This document shows positions 47,146 through 57,397 of a DNA stretch of 64,000 nt, one piece after another. Position 1 is the first letter of the stretch. Each line of letters starts with the position of its first letter. Position numbers and translations under genes: made by a program. Origin of the DNA: Cymodocea nodosa (taxonomy: Eukaryota > Streptophyta > Magnoliopsida > Alismatales > Cymodoceaceae); contig CM072345.1 of NCBI GenBank assembly GCA_036874045.1, forward strand, positions 11,704,501 to 11,768,500, in the 5' to 3' direction. A model generated the notes under the pieces. The model was not told the origin of the DNA. It searched no databases and was given only the letters and a program-made list of their open reading frames with translations.

Positions 47146-47996
47146 TCAGGATGAGGCCATTTAATTAAAACCAGTAAGCTCAAATATCCTTGTTCATGCA
47201 TGTACTCTAGCTTGGAGGTTTCTCCCAACATCTCCACTATTACATTTGAAGGGCAAGGTGCTTCTTAATTAAGAGGGGTGGCTTTGCCTTGTTAGCATCT
47301 TATTTCCCAACCGTGTTGAGTGGCCAACAAGAAGACATGACTGAAACCATGGCAAAGGTAGAAGGAACTGCTTGCCAGTTTCTCGTGCCGGTAGCCATTT
47401 CCCACGTCTAGTCTCCCCGGCCGCCTTCATTCAAATAATTAAATCCCACATTTAGCTTTCATAAGCAACAGGTTCCAGACACCTAATCCATGGTCACTGG
47501 TAATTCTCTTATTGCAAAATTAAAGCTCAGGCTTGTAGTCACGTTTCCAATTAGTGATGGTCTTTTGGCTCGCTCATAACATATATATATAATTGCTGTA
47601 TTTAGGATTGGGCGTCAAAAAAAACCACCACATATATGAAAGGGATGAATCCAATTATAAAGAGGACACAGATGGAGTGGGTTTGTGTACGCTTCTTTGT
47701 CGTTTGAGGCGTATTGAGTGGAATCTCAAACAAGTATAAAAAGAAGAAAAGAAACTGTTGTTGAAGTGAGAGGAGGGGGCCCAATTCAAAAGGAAAAATA
47801 TTCTAATATGCATGCCATCTAGGAGACCGATTGGGATTAATTATTCACCAAAATTATGTTTATAAGGTCAGGTGGTGGCTAGTGCTTTCCCTCAAGCAAT
47901 ACCAATACTTGTACTAGCTACTTACTACTTCTGCTGCTGCTCCCAAGCGATTAACCCTACCACTCACCCCCAATCCCTTGCCCATCGTCCACCAAA
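45188..47996. other. Intergenic and upstream region of the LBD29-like gene
   Basis: AT-rich. It holds a (CA)n-(TA)n microsatellite at 47,101-47,143. Two GAGACA auxin-response-type hexamers lie at 46,531 and 46,654, about 1.3-1.5 kb before the LBD start, and a TATA-like TTTATAAGG near 47,860 lies about 140 bases before the ATG. The hexamers are short enough to be chance. No other gene is seen. Confidence 0.45.
47101..47143. repeat. (CA)n-(TA)n microsatellite
   Basis: About seventeen CA units followed by five TA units, 0.85 kb upstream of the LBD29-like ATG. Confidence 0.9.
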
Positions 47997-49064
47997 ATGA
48001 CAGGTTTCGGTTCTCCCTGCGGTGCTTGCAAGTTCCTGAGGAGGAAGTGCGTCAAGGGTTGTGTCTTCGCTCCCTACTTCTGTCACGAGCAAGGTGCAAC
48101 CCATTTCGCCGCAATTCACAAGGTGTTTGGGGCGAGCAACGTCTCCAAGCTCCTCATGCACCTCCCGGTGCCGGACCGCTGCGAGGCCGCCGTCACGATT
48201 TCCTATGAGGCCCAAGCCAGGCTTCAAGATCCCATCTACGGATGTGTGTCTCACATCTTTGCCCTCCAACAGCAAGTGAGGATTTATAAATATCCCATCC
48301 ATACCCCAACTTATTAACTACATACATATATATCTGTGTGTGTGTGTGTATGTATACATATATATATTAGAGCGCGTCAACAAATTAAAGTCGGTAATAA
48401 TCAGCATGCCATCATTGTTGGCAAGTACAGTGTTTAACAGATACTAGTCATTCATGTCTTGGACCATATATTTCCGTTTGGTACAAGTCACATCCTTGTG
48501 GATGCATGGGTTGAGATGACTGTGAACTAATTTCTCTCTGATATTAATCATAACTATTATTTGTATTTATGGTTCAATTGATCTCTTATTCCGATGCAGG
48601 TCGTCAATTTACAAGCACAGCTGGCCACGCTCAAGCAGGCACAGGCGGCTCAAATAATGGCCAACGGTTCTACTTCCAACACCTCATTCGCCCAGGAAGA
48701 CAAGCCGTCCCACGGGAAATTCCAGAACTACCAAGAAAATTTGATGGGGATTTACGTTAACCACGATGAATTGAAGAACATTCAGGCGATTCTGCCGGCC
48801 AACCCGTCGATGAATTCCGATAACAACACTTCCTCCTACAATGGCGGATGCACACCTGACTCAAACTGCAGTTATGCTCAAGCTTCTCAGGGGTATTGCT
48901 CCAACGTAACTGCTGACCATGGGTTCGTCGACCCATTTGGTACCGAGGACAATGCTACTTCTTGCGCCATGGATTCTTTTGATTCGCAGATGAATATTAG
49001 GAAATCTGCATACCAAGACTATGGGGATCTCCATTCCGTAACATATGGGTACCTTCGCCATTGA
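47997..49064 (+). CDS. LBD29: LOB-domain transcription factor, LBD29/CRL1-like (class I)
   Basis: Exons 47,997-48,275 and 48,600-49,064 join after the codons for ALQQQ, the intron position typical of class I LBD genes, giving 247 residues. The LOB domain spans about residues 7-107. It includes the zinc-finger-like C block ([12 protein letters not shown]-x2-C-x6-C-x3-C), the GAS block ([17 protein letters not shown]) and the Leu-rich coil continuing [29 protein letters not shown] and [11 protein letters not shown] are characteristic of the LBD29/CRL1 branch, and the tail [10 protein letters not shown] with a final YGYL resembles rice CRL1/ARL1. These nuclear factors are induced by auxin through ARF proteins and start lateral or adventitious (crown) root formation. 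The gene is intact and points towards the LBD16-like gene. Whether it is strictly the LBD29 orthologue needs a tree. Confidence 0.95.
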
Positions 49065-51034
49065 TGAACTAAGGGAGGAGGAGGAGGAGAAGAAGAACAA
49101 GAAGAAGGCGCTATCATTGTACACAAGCTATTATTCCTCAAATTTTGAACTTTTTACTGCCGTTTAGCTAGAAGAAGCTAGTAGACATCCACGCATCAGT
49201 AACTCGTATCAATAATAAGGGTTGCACATTGATGGCTTGGTGTGATTGATGAGTTTATTACCATATATGATCCTTGGCAATGCATTAGACGTTCTTATTA
49301 TATTAGATCTGTTGGTCACGCACCTGTTCATAGTTAACGTGTTAATCGGTGATTAATGTTCTAGTTATTAATGGTAATACCATTCATTTCAAATGTCAAT
49401 GTTCGTAATCGTGCTCAACATGCATGCTTATGGAATAGAATCATGTGTTGCGGCACAGCTAGCTAGCTAGCGCTAGCTAGCTTGGCCTTCGCTGGAACCG
49501 CATGGAACATTGGTGATTGCAGGAGACCAGTGCCTCGCCTCCATCACCGTTCCGCCATGGACGGGTAACTTCAAATCCGCCATCGCTGCAGCAAAAGTAC
49601 TGTGATATATTACTTAACATGAGCTTTCCTAGCTATTTGTAATTAATATTCAGCGTCTTTCTTCCACATATATTTTACTCGGGATTTTGTAGAATCATTT
49701 TTTAAAATATCTTATCCGTGGAATCTGCTGTCAAATGCGAGAAAACTGTGTTGAATTGATTAGTCATTTAGTTGTTAGGAATCAAGCACGGGATGAAACT
49801 CTGAAACTTCTGTCGGAGTGATCCTCTGCAGACATAGAAGGGTGGGTATCATTCTTTTCTTGTTTTTATATTGCCAGTGTTCGTGCTTCATCTTTGTGGC
49901 TCAGAAGGCCTTTATTAAAGCCACAGGTCCTGAAACCCTAACCCTAAAAGAAGGAACCAACACATCAAAAGGAGAAGAAAGAACTGTTCTCTCAAACGAA
50001 CGAGCTAGCCTGCCCTACACCAACTAATCATAAAGGCTCCTTTACTTGATTTATATGATAAAACATGCTTCAAGGGCTTTCCTAGCTACTACGCGGTTTA
50101 ATCTTATAAGTTTCAAAGAGCCTATTTTCTTGGGGTAAAGAATGTGCTTCCAGTTCATAAAGGACGACAAATGACCGCCTCCATCCAATCATTGAAGCCA
50201 GAGAGAGGGAGACATTGGATGATATGAACTTCTATATTGATGAGTTGGAATTAACTCTGAATGGAAACATATGATGAGAGAGAACTTTCCCTTCAATAAA
50301 AAAAATGGACAATGTTTTTAGAGAAAATATAAAAATGTTCCATTCAAAACATGGAATGACTGGTCACTTATTCTAAAATGGCAAAAATGGATCACTTGGG
50401 TTTTTCTTTCTGTTTTTACTCTCGTCTATGAAAATAACCTTTTTACCCCTACTCTGTCCTTTCCCAAGCAAAAAAGAACTACCCTTGCTTCTCTCCCTCC
50501 ATTGGTACGCTTCAGCCATGGTTCTCTCTCCTCTCATTCGTCGCCCACACAATTAAGCACCCTCTACTGGCCTAGCATTAGTTGGTCAAGGGCACTTATT
50601 TATAGTATTTTGCACAATGTTTTGTGAAATAATTGCTAATGTCTCATGAAATGATTTACCCTACTTAATTTGTGCAATGAATATTCATGTTTTGTGAAAT
50701 TATTTACCATTATGTTTTGTGTAATGATCACTGTTGTTCCGTGAAATGATTAACAATTAATATTTTATACAATGATTTACTTTGTCTCGCGTAGTCATTT
50801 ATCCTCCAATTTATATATATACTTATATGATGTATTGTAGGATAACTTAAGTAGCATGCCCTTATATTGTATTCTAGATGATGGCCTAGCAGCTACAAAG
50901 CAAATGGGTTGTAGAGATGGCCAATCCAATGTGCCCCCGGCCTCAAGTTATGATTGTTCTGTTAGAAATGGGTTAAGATCGTCTCGAATTGGCTAATTAA
51001 TTAATTGTTGGTAGAAAGCGAATAAGTATTTGAA
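49065..51034. other. Intergenic, 3' of LBD29-like
   Basis: It contains a palindromic AGCTAGCTAGCGCTAGCTAGCT stretch near 49,458-49,480 and a telomere-like AAACCCTAACCCTAAA at 49,933-49,948. No gene is seen. Confidence 0.5.
49933..49948. repeat. Telomere-like motif (telobox)
   Basis: AAACCCTAACCCTAAA, two plant telomere units. It may be a telobox or an old interstitial telomeric scrap; alone it says little. Confidence 0.5.
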
Positions 51035-51575
51035 TTATCCAAACTTGATCACGATCAATGTGAAAGTCAATCTTGATACACTCAATGTGAGCACAAAAGA
51101 TTAGATTTGCTATTACATATGTTGTGTCAAAATTGTTAGACCAAAGCATAGGACCTTGGGCTTGTGACACAAGAAGCTTGATGAGTAGAGATCAAAGTCA
51201 AGTGAGTTTGGTGATTGCATTCACAATCACACAACACTCGGATTTTGTGGATGAGCATGAAATGGTGAATCATTTCTGCAATTTCCACAATATGAGATTT
51301 GGACCAAGGTAGATGAGGTAGGTGGTGGTGGTGGTGGTGGAGTTATGATCATCAAGGTAGTTTGCCCAATTAGCATCAGAATAAGCTTGAAGATAAAGGT
51401 CTGAAGTGGCATGGAAGTACAGAGTAAGGTCAATGGTGCTTTTGAGATACTATTGTATGCGCTTGATGGCTTGCTAATGAAAAATAGTTGGAGTGATGGT
51501 ACCAGCGAACTTTGTTGATGGCATACATGATATAGGATCAATCAATGATGAGATATTAGAGAGCTCCAACCATAA
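51035..51575 (-). pseudogene. Ty1/Copia reverse transcriptase-RNase H remnant
   Basis: On the minus strand broken frames read SNISSLIDPISCMPSTKFAG, then QAIKRIQ, stop, YLKSTIDLTLYFHATSD, YSDANWANYLDD and YLGPNLILWK. Further on comes GPMLWSNNFDTTYVIANLIF, then HIECIKIDFHIDRDQV. These follow, in order, the end of Copia reverse transcriptase (LTRPDISFAVNKVCQF), HWxAVKRILRYLKGT, the RNase H YSDADWAG block and the final ARTKHIEIDFHFVRD. Stops and frameshifts throughout, and a missing 3' LTR, make it a relic. Confidence 0.75.
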
Positions 51576-51619
51576 GAAATTATAATTTATTTCCACCATC
51601 CATGTGTCCAAAGTCTTTA

Positions 51620-51841
51620 TATCTACCATTCTTCTGTGTTTTTGTTGTAATTGGCAGTTAAGTCTTTCTCTTCCAACGATGTAAATCATTATGTGTATTG
51701 CATATAAAAAATTTTCTTGTTGAATAAAGTAAACAAACAAAAAAAATCCATTTCCTTCCTTTCTCCTTACACATCCAAGAGTATGTTGTGTAACTTCGTT
51801 CTCAACCTTTGACTTCATCGTCAAGTATAGTATCAGAGTGA
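51620..51841 (+). mobile_element. Possible Copia LTR end with primer-binding site
   Basis: TAGTATCAGAGTG at 51,829-51,841 resembles the Copia primer-binding site with mismatches. It is preceded by TTCATCGTCAAG and, further left, CTTGTTGAATAAAG, as in the R/U5 part of Copia LTRs. It is in plus orientation, opposite to the adjoining RT remnant, so two insertions are probably involved. Confidence 0.4.
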
Positions 51842-54225
51842 ATGGAGTGAGATCTTGGCTCAATGTAAGTTGGGGTCCCTTTAAAGGAGGCAATCATTCC
51901 TAGCCTCCTCTATTTGTAGTGGTTTTGCGCAATCTCCTTAAAGGATGACCCAATGCAAGCCTGAAGGCGTAGAGGATCTTCAATTATATATTTCATTGAA
52001 ACTTTAACTATCCTCTTAAAAGTAGGTGTGTCTGTTCTAATTAAACCATTTCTTGTCAAAATGCAACTTCAAAGATAGCTTGTAATTTCTTCTTGGATGA
52101 TTCTTTGTGCATGCACATCCTCTCCTGATCTTCGTGTTCGGAAATAACAAAGCCTTTAATGTACCAAACAAAAGTTTCTATCATCATCTGATAACCCAAA
52201 TACACCTCTGTTCATGACATTGTGTACTACCGATAATTACCATCTACCTTGTTGTAGGGCTATAAAAATTGATCACAAAGTTGTCTAATGTTATATTTCA
52301 AAAATCTAATAAAACAAAAATTACAACCATTAGAGATTCTATTGGAATTATTTTATGACGACTTTTGAACGTCTACGAAGTAATTTGTAGAATCAATTTA
52401 CAATTTAATTAAAAGATTTTTGAATTTTTTAATATATAGATAACATGTATCTAATATTATTATTATTATTATTATTATCAGATATATATAACACGAACAT
52501 TGCATAAAAATTCAAAACATTTTTTATATTTGTGTACCATGTACAATTCATATTGTTAAAAACACGGATCGATCCTTTGCCACCATGCGATGCTCATCAT
52601 CCATTCCAATGGTTGGCACATATAAACAACAAGCTTTTATCTCGATTATTGTTTTAACAGTTTATATTGATCTTTTAGTTTTTTGCTTATGCTTAAATTT
52701 GACTGTAAGTTCAATGCAATGAAATTAAATTACAGCACTTGATAATCAAATATAAATTAATAAGAAAATACATAAAGGATCAATTTTATCATTTAAATTC
52801 ATATTAGTTAACAAATAACTTAATTTCTTACGATCAAATTTCAAATCTTATAATTATAAGATCATAAATATTGTAATCTGATTAAATAATATAATTTAAT
52901 CATATTAAAATAAGTTACCGAGCATGATTTTCTTGAAGAGAGTAATCAAGGTTTGATATCCAATTAAATCAAAAAAAGGCAATGATGGTTTGGATAGGAG
53001 TTGCTGCGTTGAAGTAGCCGTAATACCATAGATAGAACCCTAATCTACAACACAGGCGTGTGAGGAGACCTGTGCACGTTCCTCGTGTGCGATGATGTTG
53101 AACTTGAAACTTCTAAGGCGGTGAACTGCAAGGAAATATAAATTCCATTGCCTGAGTAGAGAGACCTTCACTCGTGCAGGACTGGTGAAGATCATCCCAT
53201 CATCTGTACTTGTGCCACTTTCGGATGTGCATGTGTTAGACTCCAGGAAAGGTAAGGTAGTGTTAATAGTAAGCAAGAGTGGTGACAGATTGATCCGGTC
53301 ATTACCTTGGTCACCAAGGAAAGAGAGGTAGGTCCCAATCTTCATAGACCAGAAACATACCATTATCAAAGCAGTGGTAATATATGGAACGATAGGATGG
53401 ACCTTGGGAGCCCTAGATTCAGTGCCCTTAGCCTTTCCCCGTTATCAATGTAGCAAAAATCAAGCATGTGAACGGTGTATTCATTTCTTTTTTCTATGGT
53501 GTTGACTTGAAGAGCCTCTGCTACCATATTTTTAAAAAAATATTTTAGCCTACAGATGTAGATTGGGAATGTGCACAAATCTTATTGTACAACTTTCAGT
53601 ACATCTAGCCCCCCTAAAATAAATCACTCCTACCATTCTTTACATCGATCATGGGTACAGAAATTAATTATCGAGTAGAGTGCATAAAGGGTTTATGGTT
53701 TTACTTCCACATTGCAGAGGAATTTAACATAGCCAGCCCTAATTTTAACATTTGGCGGATAAATGGTGATGCTCAAACAACAAAGAACGTTTCGGTTCTT
53801 GTACATTAATATGTAGCAGCTTCCAAAGAAAGCCGGATCTTAATCAAATGTTGGTAATAGCATGGTCATCTTGGTCTTTGTCTCTACGTATACTTTTTCC
53901 AAGTGGTATTGTTGTTAGAATTCCAAGGGAGTCTTCTTATTAATTTCTCCGTTTGCGGTAGGGAAATATAATTGCACAGAGAAGTAGTACATGGGTATTG
54001 CATATAAAACTGAGTTGAGTGGAGTGATGCCTTTCAAACGTCCAATCTCGAAATTTTCCTTTTATGCATAGTACGTGGGTAGAGTAGTTTTTTTTCTTTC
54101 TTTTTTGATAATGCAGTGAATATTCATCTTCGTTCTATAAATTAAAAAGGAAGAAGAAGACTTAGATTCATTAACAGTACTACCATTATCCCAAAAACAT
54201 GCATTCATATATTCTACAGGGTTGA
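51842..54225. other. Intergenic, no gene recognised
   Basis: AT-rich, with (ATT)n at 52,454-52,479. A 109-codon minus-strand frame at 53,040-53,369 has no recognisable domain; it may come from an LTR. Confidence 0.45.
52454..52479. repeat. (ATT)n microsatellite
   Basis: About eight ATT units, read directly. Confidence 0.9.
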
Positions 54226-55093
54226 TCATCGGTTTCTCATCATCCTCAGAGCCAAATCCTCCAGCTCTCCGAGGCCACTCCCCTGAGCTCTCTTCTTGAA
54301 GCACGGTGGTGGCGGCAAAGGAACCCCCTCCTCTTTCACAATCATCTCCTGCGTCAGTGACGCGACGCCACCGTGGTCTAGGGAGCTTTGCTGATGACTG
54401 GGCTGATGACCATAATGTGCACAAAACTGAGACATGTGACCTTCATGGGGTCCGGTGCTCTGTTGCCAGTGTGGGCCGTAAGCCCACTGTGCCTTAAGCT
54501 GCATCAGCTGTGACTGCAAGCTTGCCACCTGCACATGTCCAACGAAGGAATGTACCACAACACCAATTGACAAATATCACAGAAAGAAGTTCCTTTGCTG
54601 GCTATAGAATTAATTAGCATGCGCGGCATTGGTCTAGCGTATTCATCAAACCAAATCACATGATTTCCTTCCTTCCTTCCTTCCTTCTTCTATACTTGAG
54701 GAGTTCAAACATGTATGCGTCGGATCTTGTAACAACAAATTAAACAAAAGTAGCAACAAGTGGAATACGACACACACACATGCTAGAGAAAGGTGATGGA
54801 GGTTTAATTACCTGCTGCTGTAAAGCGAAGATATGAGCGACGCAACCGTAGACGGGATCCCGGATTCTGGCCTGAGCCTCGTAGGCGATGGTGACCACGG
54901 CCTCGCACCGGTAATGGTGGGGTACATGCAGAAGAAGCTTTGACACGTTGCTGGCGCCGAACACCTTGTGGATCGCGGCGAACCGGGCGGGTCCCTGGTC
55001 GGAGCAGAAGTAGGGAGCGAAGACGCAGTCTTCCGTGCACTTGCGTCTCAGGAACTTGCACGCCCCACATGGCGATCCCGCTCCACTCGCCAT
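54226..55093 (-). CDS. LBD16: LOB-domain transcription factor, LBD16-like (class I)
   Basis: Exons 54,812-55,093 and 54,226-54,528 join after ALQQQ, at the same place and phase as the other LBD gene, giving 194 residues. The C block [20 protein letters not shown], the GAS block [20 protein letters not shown] and the coil [14 protein letters not shown] are complete. [26 protein letters not shown] and [12 protein letters not shown] point to the LBD16/LBD17 side of the family, which works with LBD18 and LBD29 downstream of ARF7/ARF19 in lateral root founder cells. The C-terminal part is His- and Gln-rich with an acidic end. It is convergent with the LBD29-like gene, 5.2 kb apart, which suggests an old tandem duplication. 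A TTCC repeat lies in the intron and a GGA repeat just upstream of the ATG. Confidence 0.93.
54664..54686. repeat. (TTCC)n microsatellite in the LBD16-like intron
   Basis: Nearly six TTCC units inside the 283-base intron. Confidence 0.9.
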
Positions 55094-55129
55094 GGTCGGA
55101 AAGCAAAACGTAGATGATGATCACCACCA

Positions 55130-55172
55130 AAGAAGAAGAAGAAGGAGGAGGAGGAGGAGGAGGAGGAGGAGG
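55130..55172. repeat. AGA/GGA tract in the LBD16-like 5' leader
   Basis: AAG and GGA trinucleotides starting about 40 bases upstream of the ATG, so C/T-rich in the transcript. Confidence 0.85.
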
Positions 55173-57397
55173 AATGATGTGGTGTGTGTGAGAGAGTTGA
55201 AGGGAGGAATGGGTTTATTATACAAGAGAAGAAAGACCTTGGGATTTGGGGACGTGGATGGTAAGATGTGTAGGGTTTGAAGGGGGCAAGTATTAATGGT
55301 AAAGAGCCAAAAAGGTCTACGCTTGGGGTCCTTAAGACATTTTCAATGAGGTTCGGTCGAGAACTTGATAGTAAACTAATGAGTGTGGAACTGCAACTCC
55401 TTTTCTCCGCCGAACGCCGCACTTCCTTTTTCTTTGTCACGAAGGCTAATCGTTTATTTTGTTTGCGACCCACGTACGTAACAAGGGGATTTTATCAGTA
55501 CTCAATATGGTTGAGTGATCTAGCAAGCTTGTGTGTCGATCGTCTGTGAAGAAGAAGAAACGAAAATTACCGGAGAGAACCACCCGTAATGCCATCGGTG
55601 GTCCTCAGCGTTCTGTTTATTTCTTTTCCACGTTTCTTTTTCTTGAATGGATCACGGTTGGAATCCAACAAGTCGATCGTTCATTAGGAGTTGATTTCTT
55701 GCGTGGTCCAGGGGCTTTTGGGCTGACACTACTCTAGTGAGGAAAAAAATAAAAATAAAAATAAAAATAAAAATAGATTATCTCAAAAGAGTCAACAGAC
55801 GCTTGTACCCTTCTGGGCGTTGGTGGAAAACGAGACCAGGCAATTTCTAGTTTTTCGGGTTTGCCCATGGTGTAAATGGACGCAAAGAAGAAGAAAAGAA
55901 AGCATAATTCTTCAACAAGTGTTCAATTTATACCATGCATCGGAATTATTCAAAGGAAATTGGTGAATCACAGACACACCAAAATGGCATTACAATGATG
56001 ATACATGAAAATTAACACCCGACCTTATTGATGGAATACCCTTCTGTGATATACTGAGATGACTTCCAGTACGTCTACGAAAAATTTTAATAAAAATTTA
56101 GTGTACGAAGAAAAATTTAGATAAAAATTTTGATGAAAAATTAGTATTTATTAATAAAATCAAAATATGAGATTGTTAACATCATGAGGTATTACAGTAG
56201 TTAAAGTATACAATTGCTAATAGATTTTTCTTTATTACAAAATAATATTGTTATAAAAAGAATTGCAGGACTATTTCTATTCCTTTAGAATGAACAATTA
56301 CATACTCTGAGTCTCGATCTGGATAAGATAAAATCAATTGTGAAAATGACCATTTGATTGCTGAAGAGAATTCTAGATACGAATATAATAAAAACACTTG
56401 TATTGAAGAAATTAATCATCATGACAATGTGAATAGAACTTAACAACAGCAAAAGCAAGCAAAAGCAAAAGTCATGAGTAGAAGTCTAACAATGAGACAA
56501 GTGGACAGAAGTCGCAATCGAAAGTCAAACAACGAGAAGAGTAAGCAATGGAAGCAAACAAAAGTCACAAGCAAAAGTCAAATAACAAGAGCAAACAAGG
56601 TCGAGAGTGACAATTGATTAGGAGGTCAAAAATTTTCTAATGATAAAGGTAAATTTTGATTTTTATAGTCCAAAAATTTATCCTTTTACTTTCCTTCAAA
56701 ATATCTACACCCTAATGACTTTCTAACAAAATTTAATAATTTTCCTTTTCGTTGATTGAATTCCGACTGAGCCCCCTCTCAAAGAGACTCTAGTACGGTA
56801 TGCATGGCTTCAAGAGGAACTCTCACCTGTGTAGATTATAGTCAACTCTTAAACGTTTTACCTTTCCATTGTTCTCAGAATATTGATTCTCTAATTTTCC
56901 CCTTTCACATTTTTAACGCCCTCTTTATTTTTTCCATTCTTTAGTTAATAGATTTGGCTTTGAAAAACACCATGCACATAGCACAAGCATTTCTTTAACT
57001 TCCCGTCAACCACGGGCGGTTCTTTCCTAGTTCGAATCCATGCCGTGGCACTGAGTTAAATCAGGTAAAGATCCATAAAGATTTTTTCCTTATAATGATA
57101 AACACGCTACCCTATTTTTCATGGTAAAGATCCACGAAGTCCATAGAAACAACAAGACGGAATAGGCACATGAAGACAGATATACCAAGAAGGATAGGCA
57201 CATATACGTCAGAGCAACGGCAATGGATTCTTCAACGAGAAATTCGATTGCACAACAAAATTGCATCTTTACAAAGTTTCGGATGCCTTTCTCCAAAAGG
57301 TCAAAAAGAGCGCCTTGTCAACAACATTGCCATCACACAGTTCAGCACCACTATGTACAAAAACGGCAGCCCATAGGGAAAAGAGGCAAAACAGGAG
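55173..57397. other. LBD16-like upstream region and intergenic DNA
   Basis: An (AAAAT)n tract lies at 55,744-55,774. At 56,440-56,620 there are imperfect AGTC-AAGCAAAAGTCAAA-type repeats, probably an old element. The last few hundred bases before 57,398 are the likely 3' UTR of PARP1. No other gene is seen. Confidence 0.5.
55744..55774. repeat. (AAAAT)n microsatellite
   Basis: Six AAAAT-type units, read directly. Confidence 0.85.

Noticed and set aside
47978..48302. Frames on both strands over LBD29-like exon 1
   Set aside because: Shadows of the LOB-domain exon, which has full family motifs in only one frame.
53040..53369. 109-codon minus-strand frame
   Set aside because: No recognisable domain or splice partners; possibly LTR-derived but not supportable.
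54804..55473. Ser-rich and Arg-rich frames over and beside LBD16-like exon 1
   Set aside because: Produced by the GGA/AAG repeat tract and the opposite reading of the LOB domain.
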